Assembly: GCA_934511165.1 (NCBI GenBank)
Contig: CAKSWA010000007.1
Location: 1 to 60,211, forward strand
Length of the DNA stretch: 60,211 nt
Origin: an uncultured Oscillospiraceae bacterium
GTDB taxonomy: Bacteria > Bacillota > Clostridia > Oscillospirales > Oscillospiraceae
Direction of reading: 5' to 3'
Of the stretch, positions 56,825 through 60,211 are shown piece by piece. Within the stretch, counting starts at the first letter, position 1. Every line of letters begins with the position of its first letter. The notes below the pieces were generated by a model, which searched no databases, was not told the DNA's origin, and saw nothing but the letters and a program-made list of their open reading frames with translations. A program made the translations under genes and the position numbers.

Positions 56825-57670
56825 ATGGCTGTCTATATTGGGCTCATCACCATCGGCGCGGCAATGACGATCGAAACATTTCTCCGTCATGCCCTGCTGC
56901 GGCGCTGGTACGATCTCTTTCTCGCGCTGCCGGTCTGGCTCGGGTGGTTTCTCGCGGCAACGGCGCTCTATTTTCTGCTGCTGTATCTGCTTTCCCTGAC
57001 CGTGGACAAGACGAAGCCGGTGCAGAAGAAAAGTTCCTTTTACCGCTGGCTTTTGAATGAGACGGCGTGGCTGATTCTCCGTCTGGGCCGGATCCGGATC
57101 GAATGCACCGGGCTCGAAAAGCTTCAGGGACTGCCGCCGTTTTTGCTGGTGGCCAATCACCGGTCGAACTTCGATCCGTTCATCGCCATCGTTGCCTGTC
57201 CGCGCTCCGGGCTTGCCTATATCGCAAAGCCGGAAATTTTCGATATCCCCATCACGGGAAGCGTTGTACACAAGTGTTTTTTCCTGTCCATAGACAGAGA
57301 AGACAACCGCAAAGCGCTCGGGACGATTCTGCGCGCTGCGGCGCTGCTGCGGGATGGCACCGTGTCCATCGGCGTTTACCCGGAGGGGACGCGCAGCAAA
57401 ATGGGAGAGCTTCTCCCCTTTCGCAACGGCGCATTTCAAATCGCAAAGCGGGCAGGCGCGCCCATCGTGATCGCAAAAACGACCGGCACCGAGCAGATCG
57501 CGCACCGCTTTGCACGGAGGCGCACGGTTGTCCGGTTTGATATTCTCGATGTTCTGAGCGCCGATACCGTTGCGAAAATGACCACGCGGGAGTTCGGAGA
57601 ATATGCCCGCGCGCAGATGCTGCAAAGCGAGCCGGCAACATCAACAAAGAAAGAAGCAATCACCGTATGA
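56825..57670 (+). CDS. plsC: 1-acyl-sn-glycerol-3-phosphate acyltransferase
   Basis: The 281-residue protein has an N-terminal membrane part with two helices (about 1-20 and 40-62). The acyltransferase domain follows, with the NHRSNFD form of the HxxxxD catalytic motif (about residue 112), a FFLSIDRED block and VYPEGTRS. It makes phosphatidic acid for phospholipids. I chose ATG 56825; an in-frame ATG at 56777 has a better GGAGGG site, but the codons between look non-coding. Its stop overlaps the next start (ATGA), pairing it with a lipid kinase. Confidence 0.9.
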   Translation: MAVYIGLITIGAAMTIETFLRHALLRRWYDLFLALPVWLGWFLAATALYFLLLYLLSLTVDKTKPVQKKSSFYRWLLNETAWLILRLGRIRIECTGLEKLQGLPPFLLVANHRSNFDPFIAIVACPRSGLAYIAKPEIFDIPITGSVVHKCFFLSIDREDNRKALGTILRAAALLRDGTVSIGVYPEGTRSKMGELLPFRNGAFQIAKRAGAPIVIAKTTGTEQIAHRFARRRTVVRFDILDVLSADTVAKMTTREFGEYARAQMLQSEPATSTKKEAITV

Positions 57671-58551
57671 CCTATCATGTTTTCTATAACCCCCACGCGG
57701 GAAACGGGCGCGGCACGGATGCCGCGCACAAGCTCACCGCACTGCTGCCAAACGACAAAGTGCAATTTAACGACATTACGGAGATCGAGGACTACGCCGC
57801 TCTTTTCCTCTCACTCCCGGACGAGGACCGCGTTGTGATCGCCGGCGGCGACGGAACGCTCAACCGATTCATCAACGACACCGCGTCGCTCCCGCTCGAA
57901 CGGAGCATTTACTACTATGCCACCGGCAGCGGCAACGACTTTCTCACCGACATTGGCGGGAAGGCTGGCGACGCGCCCCGGCGCATCGACCAGTACCTGA
58001 CGGAGCTGCCGTCGGTGTATGTAAACGGCATGCATCGCTATTTCCTCAACGGTATCGGCTACGGCATTGACGGCTACTGCTGTCTGGAGGGCGACCGCCA
58101 GCGTCAAACCTCCGCGAAGCCGGTAAATTATACGGCCATCGCCGTCAAGGGGCTTTTGTTCCACTACAAGCCCACCTCCGCCGTTATCACGATGGACGGC
58201 GTGCGGCATGCCTACGACCACGTCTGGCTCGCCCCGACGATGAACGGGCGGTATTACGGCGGCGGTATGATCCCAACGCCGCAGCAAAACCGGCTCGCGC
58301 AGCCGAAAGAGCTTTCGGTCATGGTGTTCCGCAGCCCCGGCAAGCTCAAGGCGCTCGCCGTGTTTCCGTCTATTTTTAAAGGCGAGCATGTCCGGCACAC
58401 CGATGTGGTGGAGGTGCTGTCCGGGCGGGAGATCGCCGTGGAGTTTGACCGCCCCACGCCGCTCCAGATCGACGGAGAGACGGTTCCCGATGTGACGGCC
58501 TACCGCGCCGTAGCCTTCGCGCAAGAGGCGGCTGAAGCCGCAAACGCATAA
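57667..58551 (+). CDS. Diacylglycerol/lipid kinase family protein
   Basis: The 294-residue protein is a DAGK_cat kinase: YNPHAGNGRG at the N-terminus, then VIAGGDGTLNRFIND (nucleotide-binding GGDGT, about 57-71), TGSGNDFLTDIGG and IGYGIDGYCC. A C-terminal domain of the YegS/DgkB fold ends the protein. It phosphorylates diacylglycerol or a related lipid, recycling it to phosphatidic acid. It is coupled to plsC by a stop/start overlap, so the pair supplies phosphatidic acid by two routes. A bidirectional terminator follows. Confidence 0.92.
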   Translation: MTYHVFYNPHAGNGRGTDAAHKLTALLPNDKVQFNDITEIEDYAALFLSLPDEDRVVIAGGDGTLNRFINDTASLPLERSIYYYATGSGNDFLTDIGGKAGDAPRRIDQYLTELPSVYVNGMHRYFLNGIGYGIDGYCCLEGDRQRQTSAKPVNYTAIAVKGLLFHYKPTSAVITMDGVRHAYDHVWLAPTMNGRYYGGGMIPTPQQNRLAQPKELSVMVFRSPGKLKALAVFPSIFKGEHVRHTDVVEVLSGREIAVEFDRPTPLQIDGETVPDVTAYRAVAFAQEAAEAANA

Positions 58552-58553
58552 TA

Positions 58554-58596
58554 AAAAGAGGCTGCCGCATATGATTTCTATGCGACAGCCTCTTTT
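58554..58596. terminator. Bidirectional terminator between lipid kinase and AbrB genes
   Basis: AAAAGAGGCTGCCGCATA pairs with TATGCGACAGCCTCTTTT, with a single mismatch. Confidence 0.9.
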
Positions 58597-58603
58597 ACTT
58601 CCT

Positions 58604-58855
58604 TTATTCCGTTGTTTCCTCCCGCAGCTGGCGCAGACAGCCCCGGCAGATCTGCTTGCCCCGGTAGGAAAGAAGATCGCGCGGCGAGCCGCAGAACAGG
58701 CACCCGGCGTCATACTTGCGAAGGACGATGGCGTCGCCCTCAATGAAGATTTCCACCGGGTCGCGCACCTCCAGATTCAATGTCCTGCGCAGCTCGATCG
58801 GCAGCACCACTCGCCCCAGCTCATCGATCCGACGAACGATCCCCGTTGATTTCAT
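58604..58855 (-). CDS. AbrB/SpoVT-type regulator with zinc ribbon
   Basis: The 83-residue protein has the AbrB swapped-hairpin DNA-binding domain (MKSTGIVRRIDELGRVVLPIELRRTLNLEVRDPVEIFIEGDAIVLRKY, residues 1-48). A C-terminal CLFCG/CRGCL pair looks like a zinc ribbon. AbrB-type proteins control the transition to stationary phase and sporulation in Firmicutes. The start at 58855 follows AAGGGGTG. It is monocistronic and divergent from the spore maturation genes spmA-spmB, which it may influence (inference). Confidence 0.92.
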   Translation of the reverse strand: MKSTGIVRRIDELGRVVLPIELRRTLNLEVRDPVEIFIEGDAIVLRKYDAGCLFCGSPRDLLSYRGKQICRGCLRQLREETTE

Positions 58856-58976
58856 AGATCCGCACACCCCTTATTTGTTTTCTTTTCTCGACAAAATTTT
58901 ATACTGGCCGATACGAAAATGCAAGATGGAACCGCGCTGATTTTTATTGGTAATTTTTTCCGTATGAGGTTTCGCC

Positions 58977-59552
58977 ATGGCTATGTCGTATGTCTGGGTC
59001 ATCCTTCTTTTTGTGTCGGTCGTCTTCGGCGCGCTCACCGGCTCGGCGGGCGCGGTCGGCGCGGCGGCGGTACAGGGCGCGGAGAGCGCCGTGGAGCTCA
59101 CGCTCTCGCTCGCCGGGCCAATGATCTTTTACAGTGCGCTTCTGGAAGTTATGGAGCGCTCCGGGCTCACCGAAAAGCTCTCCCGCGCGCTGCGTCCCAT
59201 ACTGGAGCGGCTTTTTCCCTCATCGCAAAAGGACGCGGAGCTCGCCGGGGAACTCTCCTGCAACGTGAGCGCCAATCTGCTTGGGCTCGGCAATGCCGCC
59301 ACGCCCGCCGGGATCCGCGCCGCGCAGCGGCTGCACGCGCTCTCCGGCAAGGAGGCCGCCTCCGACGAGCTCTGCCGTCTCGTTGTGCTCAACACCGCCT
59401 CCATCCAGCTTCTCCCGATGACCGCCGCCGCGCTGCGCTCGGCCTGCGGCGCAGAAAGTCCGTTCGACATATTGCCCGCGGTGTGGATATCGTCCGCGGT
59501 GGGCGTAGCCGCGGGACTGCTCGCCGAGCGGCTGTTCCGGAGAGCGCCATGA
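58977..59552 (+). CDS. spmA: Spore maturation protein A (nucleoside recognition domain)
   Basis: The 191-residue membrane protein has four to five hydrophobic segments and the SpmA features LAGPMIFYSALLEVMERSGLTEKLSRALRPIL and AELAGELSCNVSANLLGLGNAATPAGIRA (gate-like NVSAN and NAATP). SpmA is needed for dehydration of the spore core. The start at 58977 follows GAGGT; an ATG six bases later is an alternative. Its stop overlaps the spmB start. Together with SpoIID this supports a spore-forming host. Confidence 0.93.
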   Translation: MAMSYVWVILLFVSVVFGALTGSAGAVGAAAVQGAESAVELTLSLAGPMIFYSALLEVMERSGLTEKLSRALRPILERLFPSSQKDAELAGELSCNVSANLLGLGNAATPAGIRAAQRLHALSGKEAASDELCRLVVLNTASIQLLPMTAAALRSACGAESPFDILPAVWISSAVGVAAGLLAERLFRRAP

Positions 59553-60070
59553 AAATGCTTTTTCAGCTGCTCCCCGCGCTGCTCGCCGTACTCGTCGGAG
59601 GATATGCGCTCCTTCGCGGCACGGATGTTTTCTCCGCGCTCACCGACGGCGCGCTCCAAGGGCTTCGCACCGTGGGGCGCGTTGCGCCGGTGCTCGTGTG
59701 CCTGCTCCCGGCGGTCGCCGCGCTGCGCGCTTCGGGCGCGATCGACGCCTTCACGGCGCTGCTGCGTCCCGCGCTCGCCTTTCTCGGCATCCCGCCGGAG
59801 ACGGTGCCGCTCATGCTGCTGCGCCCGATGAGCGGCAGCGGCGCGCTTGCCGTGGCCGGGGACATTTTCAACGTGTGCGGCGCGGATTCCCCCGCCGGGC
59901 GCACCGCCGCGGTCATGCTCGGCTCGACAGAAACGACGTTCTACGTTCTCTCCGTCTACTTCGGCGCGGCGGGCGTGCGCAAAACGCGTCACGCCGTCCC
60001 CGCGGCGCTCTGCGCCGATCTCGCGGGGTTTCTCGCCGCGGCGTTCTGCGTCAATGTGCTGCACCTGTAA
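59549..60070 (+). CDS. spmB: Spore maturation protein B
   Basis: The 173-residue membrane protein pairs with SpmA through an ATGA overlap. It shows the SpmB features LRPALAFLGIPPETVPLMLLRPMSGSGALAV and AGRTAAVMLGSTETTFYVLSVYFGAAGVRKTRHA. The two proteins form a Gate-domain membrane complex thought to move a small solute during spore core dehydration. Length is normal. The last gene before the IS30 remnant at the window edge. Confidence 0.93.
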   Translation: MKMLFQLLPALLAVLVGGYALLRGTDVFSALTDGALQGLRTVGRVAPVLVCLLPAVAALRASGAIDAFTALLRPALAFLGIPPETVPLMLLRPMSGSGALAVAGDIFNVCGADSPAGRTAAVMLGSTETTFYVLSVYFGAAGVRKTRHAVPAALCADLAGFLAAAFCVNVLHL

Positions 60071-60079
60071 ATAAAAAAC

Positions 60080-60132
60080 GGCTCCCTCGTCAGAGGGAAC
60101 CGGGAAACCCCTCAGTCAGCCTTACGGCTGAC
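60080..60132. repeat. Palindromic intergenic repeat unit
   Basis: GGCTCCCTCGTCAGAGGGAACC is followed by GTCAGCC/GGCTGAC (60115-60132) inside CCCTCA...CAGG. The paired-palindrome layout resembles the units near 3125 and 26259. It lies between spmB and the IS30 remnant. Confidence 0.55.
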
Positions 60133-60143
60133 AGGGCAGATAG

Positions 60144-60211
60144 TCAATGAAGTGCAACACAGGAAGAGGAAAAAACTTCCAGTGGGGTTCTCCAGCCAAG
60201 GCATTTTCTGG
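60144..60211 (-). mobile_element. C-terminal end of an IS30-family transposase
   Basis: Reading leftward from the window edge to the stop at 60144-60146 gives 22 codons containing RKCLGWRTPLEVF, the highly conserved C-terminus of IS30-family transposases. The rest of the gene lies outside the window. The end of the element should be just left of the stop, in or next to the palindromic unit at 60080-60132, but I cannot set the boundary. Confidence 0.8.

Overview
This GC-rich window looks like chromosome of a spore-forming anaerobic Firmicute, most likely a clostridial lineage of the Oscillospiraceae/Ruminococcaceae type. The evidence is gene content: a single-chain pyruvate:ferredoxin oxidoreductase, a small 2[4Fe-4S] ferredoxin, a SpoIID-type protein, an SpmA/SpmB pair, an AbrB/SpoVT-type regulator and a CtsR-McsA-ClpC region. 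Strong Shine-Dalgarno sites and sigma-A promoters with 17-bp spacers are common. I see no rRNA, tRNA, CRISPR array or prophage. Genus-level placement is inference.

Layout. 1-9.3 kb: a cut lipoprotein gene, brnQ with a palindrome in its leader, a membrane-anchored XRE regulator, palindromic repeats, a surface-protein remnant beside an IS200/IS605-like hairpin, a zinc-ribbon/TPM gene pair, and a DUF1538 membrane protein coupled to a PII-like protein. 8.4-13.6 kb: a LysR regulator facing an MFS transporter, an FAD oxidoreductase and a DASS-type carboxylate transporter, with codon use unlike the neighbours. 13.7-26.2 kb: a multi-hairpin repeat, MgtC-like, DUF819, DUF5058 plus partner plus M20 peptidase, pfkA, a MATE pump, murI, a GntR-controlled ABC transporter, and an ECF sigma factor with its presumed anti-sigma. 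26.3-31.9 kb: exonuclease, DUF2284 protein, divergent polysaccharide genes, a DUF2974 hydrolase, and a tiny HTH/20-codon divergent module. 32-39 kb: PFOR, an Asp23-like/FakA-like pair, a second copy of the multi-hairpin repeat, and a GH25 hydrolase. 39.2-47.5 kb: a MarR-ABC-ABC-UvrA2 operon, a membrane protein with an apparent ATC start, and MscS. 47.5-48.3 kb: a deletion scar holding the start of a MATE gene, the middle of a MerR gene and a truncated repeat copy. 48.3-60.2 kb: a membrane protein, SpoIID, clpC/mcsA/ctsR without mcsB, ferredoxin, a probably leaderless methyltransferase gene, rsmI, a cytidylate-kinase-like gene, plsC and a lipid kinase, AbrB, spmAB, and the tail of an IS30-family transposase.

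The most unusual thing in the window is a roughly 218-bp array of six hairpins. It occurs as two near-complete copies in opposite orientation (13708-13925 and 37895-38111), one truncated copy (48151-48246) and one short relative (5941-5983). Each copy abuts a Rho-independent terminator hairpin at the same end. At the first locus a whole 34-bp terminator is perfectly duplicated on both sides. No protein is encoded, so this is either a non-autonomous mobile element that targets terminators or a structured RNA/DNA module that travels with them. Smaller items worth checking are the divergent mini-module near 31.6 kb, the ATG-to-ATC start at 45675, the leaderless promoter at 54347-54382, the intact MerR-type promoter in front of the relic at 47.5 kb, and the missing mcsB.
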